Below, one piece after another: positions 8,430-16,325 of a DNA stretch of 64,000 bases (the stretch's first letter is position 1; every line of letters begins with the position of its first letter). The DNA is from Ignavibacteria bacterium. GTDB lineage: Bacteria > Bacteroidota > Ignavibacteria > UBA10030 > SZUA-254. The translations under genes were made by a program, and so were the position numbers. The stretch is from the NCBI GenBank assembly GCA_016178595.1, contig JACOSY010000027.1:39086-103085 (forward strand), read 5' to 3'. The notes under the pieces are model-generated. The model searched no databases and was not told where the DNA came from. It worked only from the letters and a program-made list of their open reading frames with translations.

Positions 8430-9524
8430 TCAACGTTTCGTCGCAACGATCTCGTCGAGCGCGCGCCGGAGCCGCTGCAATCCTTCCTGAAACACTTCAG
8501 TCGACAAACCCAATCCAATCCGGAAATGCGCGGGCATTTCAAAGAATTTCCCCGGTGCGATCGATGTTTCATATCGCTTCGATAATAGAGAGTACAACGT
8601 CCCGACATCTCCGGTCTTCAGTTTGGGAAAGATGACGGTCCCGTAATCCGGTTTCACGCATTCAATGTCATCCCGAACAGCAAGGAAGCGATTGACGATG
8701 CCGTGATTCGCGGTGAGAAGTGAGCGGGCGGTCGCCGCAATGCGATCAAGATGTTGGAATGCAATCACGCTCAAGCGTTCTGCCGGATGCGCATGATTGA
8801 CTTCGAACAGATCCTTCAGCCGCCACATTGCCGTTACCAGCTCCGGCTCTGCGAGCACCCAGCCGCAGCGAAGACCGCTCAATCCGTACACTTTTGTCAG
8901 ACTGTTCGTGACGATGAATTCTTTTCCCAGATGAATTGACGAGCGGGGCGAGAGATCGAATGCTGCGTCGAGATACACCTCATCGACCAAAACATGGGCG
9001 CCGACCCGTTGCGCGATCCTTCCAATCTCCTTCAATGTCTCTTCATCCGTATGGACGCTGCTCGGGTTGTGAAGATTGGTGAGAACGATAAGGCGGGTGT
9101 CCGGAGTGACGAGAGTGGAAAGCTCCCGCGTGTCGATGCGAAAGCGATTCTCGAACCGACGGTGGAAGCGCCGCACGTTCGCACCGATGTACCGGGCAGT
9201 CGAAAGAAGCAGCTCGTAGGTCGGATGTTCGATGAGTACTTCATCGCCCGGCTCGATGATCGTTGCCATGGCGATGTGATTCGCAAGCGATGTGCCGATC
9301 GTTGAAAAGATTTTTTCCTGGGGAATGCCGTACTTCATACCAATCTCACGCTGGAGCGGCCCGTAGCCATAAAAACCATTTCCTGTGATCTCCAGGTCTT
9401 CCAACAAAACCGGCAGACCCGAAAGCGGATAGTTCGCCAGACCGCTTGAACCCAGATGATATGTTGCGCGTCCTTCCGTCTTTGCCCAGAGCATGAACTC
9501 CGAACGTTTCACCCGCCCGCTCAT
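8430..9524 (-). CDS. Class I/II PLP-dependent aminotransferase
   Basis: 364 residues with fold-type I features. GYGPLQREIG is substrate-loop-like; HNPSSVHTDEE is a variant of the NPTG region; VLVDEVYLD holds the PLP-pyridine Asp; TNSLTKVYGLSGLRCGWV holds the Schiff-base Lys; and RIGLGL holds the carboxylate-binding Arg near the end. ATG 9524 is chosen because GGAGGAGG precedes it and family homology begins there; the same frame runs open into the permease gene only as shadow. Its start overlaps the permease stop as ATGA, so the two are coupled. An amino-acid substrate is likely but not identifiable. Confidence 0.85.
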   Translation of the reverse strand: MSGRVKRSEFMLWAKTEGRATYHLGSSGLANYPLSGLPVLLEDLEITGNGFYGYGPLQREIGMKYGIPQEKIFSTIGTSLANHIAMATIIEPGDEVLIEHPTYELLLSTARYIGANVRRFHRRFENRFRIDTRELSTLVTPDTRLIVLTNLHNPSSVHTDEETLKEIGRIAQRVGAHVLVDEVYLDAAFDLSPRSSIHLGKEFIVTNSLTKVYGLSGLRCGWVLAEPELVTAMWRLKDLFEVNHAHPAERLSVIAFQHLDRIAATARSLLTANHGIVNRFLAVRDDIECVKPDYGTVIFPKLKTGDVGTLYSLLSKRYETSIAPGKFFEMPAHFRIGLGLSTEVFQEGLQRLRRALDEIVATKR

Positions 9525-10891
9525 CCTTTCCTCCTCCACCAGCGCCAGAAGTAGTAGATGGGAATTCCAGTAATCACAATTCCGATTCCGATCAGAGTGT
9601 TGACAGGGTACTTGTAAATCGTGTTGATGACGATGAAACAGCAGACGGCGATAAAGAGCACTGTAGTTACCGGATGCCCGGGCATGTTGAACCGCTCTTC
9701 GTCGGGATTGACGTGCGACGATCGACGCCGTAAGACAAAAATGCAGCTTGCCGTAAAGCCGAAGAAGATGAAATCGTTCGAGACGACGTAGCTGAGAATT
9801 TCCTCGTACGTGCCGGAAAGCGTAATGGCAATCGCAAGGAGGCCTTGAAGTGCAATCGCAACAACAGGCACGCGCGTTTTTGGATGAAGCCATGCGACGC
9901 TCTTGAAGAACAGTCCGTCCTTTGCCATCGCAAAGTAAACGCGCGGTGCAGTAAGGATCGATTGGCTCAAGAACCCCAGCGTGGAAATCGCGATGCCGAC
10001 TGCAATGAGAAGCGAGCCCGTTTTCCCGAACGCCATGTACATGACTTCTGAGGCGGGCGTTTTCGTAACTGCAAGCCCGTCCGCACCGAGCGCCCGGATG
10101 CTGACGACGTTCACCCCGACGTAGAGCGCCACAACGCCGATCACGCCGAACAACAGTCCGCGTGGAAGATTCTTCTGCGGCTCGCGGATTTCTCCTGCAA
10201 CGAAATTTGCCGTTTGCCATCCGCCGTAGGCAAACAGCACGGGAACCATCGCAGCGCCGAATGATGTCAGGAGATCGAACGGAGAGTGTGTCTCCGCGAC
10301 CGGTGCCGACGCGCGGAATTGGTTATGGTGGATGAAGAAATAGCCGCAGCCGATGAGCGCGAGAACGGCGACGATCTTGATGACCATGAAGATGTTTTGA
10401 ACGGTGCTTCCCGTTCTGACGCCGAGACAATTGATAACCGTAAGCATTGTGAGTGCGCCGATTGCGACAACGGTGTCGGAGAGAGGGATGCCGGTCAGTT
10501 CGATGAAGTAGCGGCCGAAGGTGATGGCAACCGCCGCCATGCCGCCGCAGTCGCTCACGAGGAAGAGCGTCCAGCCGAACAGGAACGCGAGGATCGGACT
10601 GTACGCTTCCCGGATGTAGGCATACTGGCCGCCGACTTCCGGCCTGCGCGCGGCAAGCTCGGCGTAGATGAACGCGCCCAGGAGCGCGATGACTCCGCCG
10701 GCAACCCACGCGCCGAGAATGAGCCACGGCGTGTGCACGTATTGCGCAACGACGTGCGGGTTCATGAAGATGCCGGAGCCGATGATGCCGCCCATAACGA
10801 TCATCGTCGCATCGAAGAGGCCGAGCCGGCGGGCAAGCGATACCGGCTGCTGCGTGCCGGATGGAGAAGAGCCGGTGAGTTGTTGTTTCAT
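9521..10891 (-). CDS. APC-family amino acid permease
   Basis: 456 residues and about 12 TM helices of the amino acid-polyamine-organocation superfamily. TM1 carries the substrate-binding GGIIGSGIFMNP motif; ELAARRPEVGGQYAYIREAY after TM2 is typical of the LAT/YfnA branch; later helices include FAYGGWQTANFVAGEI. ATG 10891 (MKQQL) is preferred over a TTG at 10930. It is coupled by a 4-nt ATGA overlap to the aminotransferase, so uptake followed by transamination of an amino acid is a reasonable inference. Confidence 0.88.
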   Translation of the reverse strand: MKQQLTGSSPSGTQQPVSLARRLGLFDATMIVMGGIIGSGIFMNPHVVAQYVHTPWLILGAWVAGGVIALLGAFIYAELAARRPEVGGQYAYIREAYSPILAFLFGWTLFLVSDCGGMAAVAITFGRYFIELTGIPLSDTVVAIGALTMLTVINCLGVRTGSTVQNIFMVIKIVAVLALIGCGYFFIHHNQFRASAPVAETHSPFDLLTSFGAAMVPVLFAYGGWQTANFVAGEIREPQKNLPRGLLFGVIGVVALYVGVNVVSIRALGADGLAVTKTPASEVMYMAFGKTGSLLIAVGIAISTLGFLSQSILTAPRVYFAMAKDGLFFKSVAWLHPKTRVPVVAIALQGLLAIAITLSGTYEEILSYVVSNDFIFFGFTASCIFVLRRRSSHVNPDEERFNMPGHPVTTVLFIAVCCFIVINTIYKYPVNTLIGIGIVITGIPIYYFWRWWRRKG

Positions 10892-10987
10892 AACGAATGT
10901 GAATATAGAGAAAGGGAGAGGGAAGTGCAAGAGGGTGGTGTCTCACGGATTTGACCACCCCTGTGGATGCTTGATTAAACAGTTCAC

Positions 10988-11064
10988 GTTCGGTAGGACA
11001 GGATTCCTATCCTATCCGAACGGTTCTCGAAAACGACGGAGAGTGGACGGGTCGGGAGACCCGT
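10988..11064. repeat. Two intergenic inverted repeats
   Basis: GTTCGGTAGGA (10988-10998) is the near-complement of TCCTATCCGAAC (11010-11021). ACGGGTC (11047) pairs perfectly with GACCCGT (ending 11064). They lie between divergent transcription units and resemble dispersed palindromic repeats. Confidence 0.55.
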
Positions 11065-11104
11065 CCTACCACTTACTAATAGAAAGCGAGACACTGCTTA
11101 CTTC

Positions 11105-11133
11105 TTGACGTGCGGTGGAAGGATTCGTACATT
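11105..11133 (+). promoter_or_regulatory. Putative promoter TTGACG-N17-TACATT
   Basis: The -35 TTGACG (11105-11110) and -10 TACATT followed by G (11128-11133) are 17 nt apart, matching the TAnnTT(G) -10 seen at other sites in this window. A GGAGGA sequence follows at 11152, so a short gene may have existed here. Confidence 0.4.
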
Positions 11134-11167
11134 GGAGCAACTTGATTCTTTGGAGGAACTTATCTGA

Positions 11168-11366
11168 ATGAGAGAATTTCGTTTATCCAACCAACGGTGG
11201 ACGGATATGCGCATTGTGTCTATTGACTCAAGTCTGGAAGATAAATGCAGTTGTGTTTCTTGCCAAGGGTGGGTTCAAGTCGAAAGATGCTCCATACGTG
11301 GTTCTGGGAGCGACTGTATCGGGTGGTCTGGCCGGTCTCATCATTGTCAACTATGGATTCCGCTAA
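11168..11366 (+). pseudogene. Possible degraded small gene
   Basis: ATG 11168 sits about 11 nt after GGAGGA and downstream of a good promoter. Its own frame gives an unconvincing cysteine-rich peptide. One frame over, from about 11223, the sequence reads like a membrane peptide (INAVVFLAKGG, then VVLGATVSGGLAGLIIVNY) and stops at 11366. A frameshift joining the two is the simplest reading, but no family is recognised. Confidence 0.3.
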
Positions 11367-11433
11367 GGGATGAAATCAAACAGACGATTTCCCGCTGTAA
11401 TTTCGAACGAGTATATTCCTTTCGTGTATGACG

Positions 11434-12756
11434 TCAATGTGCCGGGAGGAAGATAGTAAACTTCGTTCCATGCCCCGGTTGAGATTCAACAAGGATTTCG
11501 CCTCGATGATTCTGTATAATTTTCCTGCATATCGGCAGACCAAATCCGTGACCGTTGGGTTTCGTTGTAATCTTCTCGACGAATAACTTTTCCTTAACAA
11601 CCGGATCAAGCCCCGGACCATCATCCACAACCAGAATCTTTGCCATGTTGTGAACGAAATCATACTCGGTGGCAATTGTAATCGTCGCGTGATCGCAGGC
11701 TTCGATCGCATTATTTGTAAGATTGAGGAGAACCTGCTGCAATTGATCACTGTTGGCCTCCACAATTGGAAGCTCGTCGTCGCATTTCAAGACGATATTG
11801 CCACGGCGATACTTCGGTAAGTGGTGAATAAACGACACGAATTTTTTCAATTGTTCATTGAGCTGAAGTTCCTGCAATTCGGTTACTGAGCTCCCCGATC
11901 GAACAAGAAGATTCTCAGCAAAACTACCGATTCTCCTGATACTTTCCACGAGGTCATTGAGCAACTTCTCGCTACCGTTCTTGTCATCTCGTTTGAACGC
12001 GCGTTGGAAGGATTGTGCCTGCAAAAGCGAAATGTTCAGGATGTTGTTAAGCTCATGGCTTACCTCTGCAGCCATTTCACCTCTCAGTACCATGCGCTCT
12101 GAAGCAATAATATGCTCATTGGCTTCTTTCAATTCCTCATACGTCCGCTTCAAATCTTCATACAACCGGGCATTGTGGATAGCAATGGCTGCTTGACCGG
12201 CAAGTATTTCAAATAGCCGAAGTATTTCAGCCCGATTGATCGCCTGGATGTAGCGGCTGTCGACATAGATCACTCCGATGGAAGCATCGTGCGTTTTCAA
12301 CGGTGCACAGAGAATCGTTTGCAGTGCAAGATCCACGACACTCCTGCGCTGCTCGAACCGTTCATCGTGAAGAGCATCCTCGACACACATCGATTCGCCC
12401 GTTCGAAACACATCTTCCAAGACGCTGCTACTGATCTGAAAACTCTCCGGATGAATTACCTTCCCTTCCCTATCAAGGCCATTCATATATTGCAGAGCAC
12501 CTGTTGAGTCCGCAAGCATAATGAACCCGCGTTCAGCTCGGGTGATCCGGATGGCATGATCGAGCACCAGCGACAGCACATCCGAAAGAACAAGGGAGGT
12601 ATTGATCTTACGTGTAATGCTCAATACCATTTCGAGATCCTGAGCGCGGCTACCGTATATTGGGGCTACTGTATCCGCTGACACTCGATGTCCCGAATCG
12701 GGTACTTTCTCTATATTGACGCTTTGATTCTCGGAGAGTATTTCATTGAGCTTCAT
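11434..12756 (-). CDS. GAF-domain sensor histidine kinase (soluble)
   Basis: 440 residues without TM helices. A GAF sensor domain spans roughly residues 30-200. The dimerisation and phosphoacceptor helix has GEMAAEVSHELNNILNI with the H-box His. The ATPase part has the N-box NLTNNAIEACDH, the G1 box VVDDGPGLDP and the G2 box GHGFGLPICRKI. ATG 12756 shares one base with the upstream TPR gene's TGA (TGATG), with AGGGAG before it, so the two are coupled. No adjacent response regulator with an intact receiver exists; the degenerate sigma-54 activator at 14898-16325 is the only local candidate partner. Confidence 0.9.
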   Translation of the reverse strand: MKLNEILSENQSVNIEKVPDSGHRVSADTVAPIYGSRAQDLEMVLSITRKINTSLVLSDVLSLVLDHAIRITRAERGFIMLADSTGALQYMNGLDREGKVIHPESFQISSSVLEDVFRTGESMCVEDALHDERFEQRRSVVDLALQTILCAPLKTHDASIGVIYVDSRYIQAINRAEILRLFEILAGQAAIAIHNARLYEDLKRTYEELKEANEHIIASERMVLRGEMAAEVSHELNNILNISLLQAQSFQRAFKRDDKNGSEKLLNDLVESIRRIGSFAENLLVRSGSSVTELQELQLNEQLKKFVSFIHHLPKYRRGNIVLKCDDELPIVEANSDQLQQVLLNLTNNAIEACDHATITIATEYDFVHNMAKILVVDDGPGLDPVVKEKLFVEKITTKPNGHGFGLPICRKIIQNHRGEILVESQPGHGTKFTIFLPAH

Positions 12757-14021
12757 CAGCTTTCTCCCTTCACGTTTTTCTCCAACAAGTTCAGTTGATG
12801 ACAAACTTCGTCAAGTCCTACGAGCACGCCAGCTTTCTCAAAGCACTGTTTTGCCACTCTCAATGCGATGGTTGCGCAAATCCAGCGCTTTCTGTTCTTC
12901 TCCATTATCCCAAGTTCATAATACGTCTCGCCAAGATTTAACAGGCTGTTGTATTCGGTGTTGATCCGAATGCTTGATTGGAAATACGTCGTTGCGGATT
13001 CGTACTCCTTCATCTCGCGGAGGATCATTCCTTTAACTTTGTAGGTATCAGCGATGCTCAACCGATCATCGACAAGCTTAAATTGTCTCAGTGCCTGGTT
13101 ACAGAGTGCAAGTGCGAGGGCTAAGTCGTTCTGTTGGAGATATATGTTTGCCTTACCGAGCTGCGCAATTCCTATGAGGCCGGGATTTTTTACAAGCGAT
13201 GAAAATTCGAGGCTCCGATCGAACGACCGAAGTGCAGAGAGATAGTTCTTCTTTGACAGATGCGACATTCCAATGTTATGATGTACCTCGGCGATGCGTG
13301 TTAATTCACCTGATTCCTCGAACAATGAGAGCGCGCGTTGGTACAGCGTGAGTGCCTCATTCCAGTTTCCAATAATATTGTGGACAATACCAAGATTCAT
13401 GAAGATCATTGCCGTAAGAGGGCGTTGATTCGAACGCTCTGCGCTCCGCAGCGCTTTCGTGAAGGATTCTCTCGCTTCAGTGAGAAATCCTTGTTCGACA
13501 TAGCTCGTTCCAAGAATATTTTCAACCTTCGCGAGAGTTGATACATCACCCGATTTCTCAGAGAGTGCACGACACGTTACTAAATCTCGAGTCGAATCCA
13601 TCCACTTTCCCTGCCGACTGTAAATATCCCCACGGTGCAACAATGCTTCGGTAGTAAATCCATCACTCTTGATCTTTTGACCGTACACAATAACTCGACC
13701 AAATATCGATTCTGCATGATCAAATTCACCATGTGATTTGTAAATACTCCCAATGCCAAGGAGAACCTGAAGATACTCGCTTTCCTTGAGAGTAGATTGA
13801 CATAGCGTCAGCAAATGATCAAGCGATCCGTACTCTTGAGATACAAATTCCTGCTCTGCAGAAACACTTCCGGGCGCACTACCCACAGTCTCAAGAACCC
13901 TTCTCTCAGTTCGCTGTGCATTTTCTTGATCTGCCCGGAATTCCACGATGGCTTTGGGTCCGCAGTACAGTTCAGCGAACTGCAAGATTTCTTTGTAAAT
14001 CGTTTTATCGTTGCCGGTCAT
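12756..14021 (-). CDS. TPR-repeat protein
   Basis: 421 residues made mostly of tetratricopeptide repeats (for example LLGIGSIYKSHGEFDHAESI, NLGIVHNIIGNWNEALTLY, NIGMSHLSKKNYLSALRSF). There is no signal peptide or TM helix, so a cytosolic scaffold is likely. The repeats resemble those in the C-terminal part of the large Ser/Thr kinase of this locus. It lies 42 nt after the lipoprotein gene and is coupled by TGATG to the histidine kinase. A partner-binding role with the kinase or activator is inferred. Confidence 0.85.
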   Translation of the reverse strand: MTGNDKTIYKEILQFAELYCGPKAIVEFRADQENAQRTERRVLETVGSAPGSVSAEQEFVSQEYGSLDHLLTLCQSTLKESEYLQVLLGIGSIYKSHGEFDHAESIFGRVIVYGQKIKSDGFTTEALLHRGDIYSRQGKWMDSTRDLVTCRALSEKSGDVSTLAKVENILGTSYVEQGFLTEARESFTKALRSAERSNQRPLTAMIFMNLGIVHNIIGNWNEALTLYQRALSLFEESGELTRIAEVHHNIGMSHLSKKNYLSALRSFDRSLEFSSLVKNPGLIGIAQLGKANIYLQQNDLALALALCNQALRQFKLVDDRLSIADTYKVKGMILREMKEYESATTYFQSSIRINTEYNSLLNLGETYYELGIMEKNRKRWICATIALRVAKQCFEKAGVLVGLDEVCHQLNLLEKNVKGES

Positions 14022-14063
14022 TGTTGCCGAACTGAGAGGTTATAGTCTACGCGTATTGTTTGA

Positions 14064-14672
14064 TCAGCGGCCAAACGCGTATCGAGAAAAGTGCGGAACC
14101 TGGCAATTCGTCGCTGATAAATCTCCCAAGAGCGAGAGTGAGATATTCGCTGGCAACAGCGTGAATACCCCTTCCTCGTTATCGTACCAGAAATTCAAGA
14201 TCGAGCTTATAAGGGTAAGATTCGTGGCACTGTACCCCAATACCGCAGATCTTTCAAAGACCAGTCCTTCAGGCTGAAAGCGAACAGCACAGTATGCAGT
14301 ATCAAGTGTCATGGTAATCATTTGGTCTCTCGTAAGCGCGTTAGCCGGTATCATCAGACTTGCATTGACATCGACCGTCTTTCCTGCTTGAGAGACGTAT
14401 GAGAATTTTGCGACTAATGTTCCGCCGGTATTTGCCGAGACCGACTGAGTCACCGAAACCTGGGGCTTGCTCGTCTTTGCTGCAGGTAAATTTTGTAAGG
14501 TAACACCCGAGGTGAGATTGTCGATGATATTGGATACCATCGCCGGGTGAGTTGCTTTTTGTTGTGTTTCCATCAGTGGCTCGACTACTGAACTATCGTT
14601 ACATCCACTCAGGAAACCTATCCCAACACACAAACAGAGTGTAGAAACAAAGAACAATACTGCTTTTTTCAT
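14064..14672 (-). CDS. Small lipoprotein with ZU5-like beta domain
   Basis: 202 residues. The signal peptide starts MKKAVLFFVSTLCLCVGIG and ends in the lipobox LSGC, so the mature protein is lipid-anchored. The C-terminal half (SLMIPANALTRDQMITMTLD, then VRFQPEGLVFERSAVLGYSA) resembles ZU5-like beta domains found in bacterial surface proteins; this assignment is tentative. The ATG at 14672 replaces a longer open frame because the signal peptide begins there. A predicted sigma-54 promoter lies about 65-80 nt upstream. It is the first gene of the lipoprotein-TPR-histidine kinase set. Confidence 0.8.
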   Translation of the reverse strand: MKKAVLFFVSTLCLCVGIGFLSGCNDSSVVEPLMETQQKATHPAMVSNIIDNLTSGVTLQNLPAAKTSKPQVSVTQSVSANTGGTLVAKFSYVSQAGKTVDVNASLMIPANALTRDQMITMTLDTAYCAVRFQPEGLVFERSAVLGYSATNLTLISSILNFWYDNEEGVFTLLPANISLSLLGDLSATNCQVPHFSRYAFGR

Positions 14673-14735
14673 GGCATGTTGCCTTTCGTTTGATTGGTTT
14701 TTCTCATGATACATTGTTTCAATGTATCTTAGAAG

Positions 14736-14751
14736 TACAAAGGCCATGCCA
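14736..14751 (-). promoter_or_regulatory. Predicted sigma-54 (-24/-12) promoter for the lipoprotein gene
   Basis: Read on the minus strand, TGGCATG-N4-TTGTA matches the -24/-12 consensus TGGCACG-N4-TTGCA at spacing 4. It differs at one -24 base and one -12 base (GT instead of GC). A start site near 14725 would give a leader of about 53 nt. A sigma-54 activator gene lies directly upstream and a perfect-arm palindrome is centred about 140 bp upstream, as expected for an enhancer. Confidence 0.5.
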
Positions 14752-14857
14752 ATCGACCGATGTATCAAATGCATTCGACTATTGCATGTTTTCAGTTGAT
14801 ATTGAAAGTGAGTGAGTGTAGTCCATCATGATGTGTAACAATTCATACCAACAAAAA

Positions 14858-14874
14858 TGTAACGATACGTTACA
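14858..14874. promoter_or_regulatory. Palindrome TGTAACG-N3-CGTTACA, putative activator site
   Basis: Seven-base perfect arms around ATA. An extra TGTAAC half-site lies at about 14834. The same arm pattern (GTAACA-N3-TGTTAC) occurs between the divergent ABC-transporter genes at 24141-24155. The site is in the 225-nt gap between the sigma-54 activator gene and the lipoprotein gene. Confidence 0.55.
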
Positions 14875-14897
14875 ACTCCGTAGCGAATTAGTACACG

Positions 14898-16325
14898 TTA
14901 GTTATTGGCTGTTGCCAGAATCCGATCCAACCGAGGCCTCGATATTCGCATGATGGCAGCGGCTTTACTCTTATTTCCACCTACATGATTCAAAACATTA
15001 AGTGCAAGCCGTAGTTGAACGTCCTCCAATGCCGCTTCCGCTAAAGAGATTGTAAATGTAAGGGTTGAATCCTTATGTATCGGATGTAGAACATTACCAT
15101 TCGATCGATTTTCATACTCCACACCGTTTAACATACCACGAGTGTTGAGAAAATCAAAATCTTTTTCGGTGAGCCATTCTTGCTCTTCAAGCAATACGGC
15201 ACGCTCTATTGTATGTTTAAGTTCCCGGACATTTCCCTCCCACTCGTGATCCGTGAGGAGATCCAGCGCCTCAGGCGTCGTCCCACAGATGCTCTTACCG
15301 TAGATGCCATTGAATAATCTGACAAACGAATCGACAAGTGACAATATATCACCTCTTCGCTCTCGAAGAGGTGGAATTTCCAGCGGAATAATCTTCAAAC
15401 GATGATAGAGATCTTTTCTAAACTGACCGGATTTCATCTTCGCAGTGAGATCAACGCTTGTCGCCGCAACGATTCTCCCTTTGACGGGAATATCCTTCAA
15501 TCCACCGAGCCTTCGCATGGTACGGCTTTCGATAACCTTCAGGAGCTTTGATTGCATGGCAAGTGAAATATCGCCGATCTCATCGAGGAAGATTGTCCCG
15601 TCGCCCGCCAGTTCGAACAGCCCGAGCTTCTTCTCCCGAGCGTCGGTGAATGCACCTTTCTCGAAGCCGAAGAGCTCTGATTCCAGCAGTGTTTCAGGAA
15701 GTGCCGAGCACGCAATATCAACGAATGGCGAATTGCCGTTCTTGCTGTTGTAGTGAATTGCACGTGCAAGGAGTTCTTTCCCTGTTCCCGTCTCACCGGT
15801 AATGAGTACCGTCATGAGTGGGTTGTCGATGACTTTCTTTGCACGGTCGAGTACTCCACGAAGGCTCTCTGATTCTCCGATGATCTGGTTGAAATCGTAC
15901 GCTTTGTGCTGGAGGTCAATAAACCGTTGTTGCGCTTGCATCGTCTGCCAGTGATCTTCCATTGTATTGACTTGTTCACTCAACTGTCGCGCATCGCCTG
16001 GAAGCGCATAGTACTCGCTCGCTCCGCAACTCATGGCATCAACTGCATCGCGGTGACTCACTGACGATGCAACCATGAATACAGAGACATCATTGAATTG
16101 CAGGCGGAACGTCGCCAACATATCCTGGAGGAGATATTTTTCGAACGAAGCATCGATGAGCACGAGGTGCGGCGCGGTGAAGATCGCGCGGCTCATAAGA
16201 AACCGCGGAGAAGATGTATACTGAATGTGAATAGTATCGGATTTTGCTACAATCTGTCTGATAATGTCAGCGAACTCCGTTTTGATACAGACGAGGATTT
16301 TGAATTTGTTTTGTGGTATTTTCAT
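14898..16325 (-). CDS. Sigma-54-dependent transcriptional activator with degenerate receiver
   Basis: 475 residues. The N-terminal region (1-125) has receiver topology but lacks the acidic pair after strand 1 (ILVCIKTEF) and the conserved Lys (ALPGD); an Asp at LVLIDASF remains. The AAA+ domain has Walker A GETGTGKE, the sigma-54 loop as GAFTDA rather than GAFTGA, Walker B GTIFLDEIG and the arginine finger region FRKDLYHRL. The C-terminus has a Fis-type HTH (NKSKAAAIMRISRPRLDRIL). Its start overlaps the kinase stop as ATGA. Receiver decay suggests control by protein contact or by the neighbouring Ser/Thr kinase rather than by Asp phosphorylation. Confidence 0.92.
   Translation of the reverse strand: MKIPQNKFKILVCIKTEFADIIRQIVAKSDTIHIQYTSSPRFLMSRAIFTAPHLVLIDASFEKYLLQDMLATFRLQFNDVSVFMVASSVSHRDAVDAMSCGASEYYALPGDARQLSEQVNTMEDHWQTMQAQQRFIDLQHKAYDFNQIIGESESLRGVLDRAKKVIDNPLMTVLITGETGTGKELLARAIHYNSKNGNSPFVDIACSALPETLLESELFGFEKGAFTDAREKKLGLFELAGDGTIFLDEIGDISLAMQSKLLKVIESRTMRRLGGLKDIPVKGRIVAATSVDLTAKMKSGQFRKDLYHRLKIIPLEIPPLRERRGDILSLVDSFVRLFNGIYGKSICGTTPEALDLLTDHEWEGNVRELKHTIERAVLLEEQEWLTEKDFDFLNTRGMLNGVEYENRSNGNVLHPIHKDSTLTFTISLAEAALEDVQLRLALNVLNHVGGNKSKAAAIMRISRPRLDRILATANN

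Noticed and set aside
8430..10220. 596-residue reading frame on the minus strand
   Set aside because: Only the part from ATG 9524 is homologous to aminotransferases. The upstream part is Arg/Cys/His-rich shadow translation of the permease gene.
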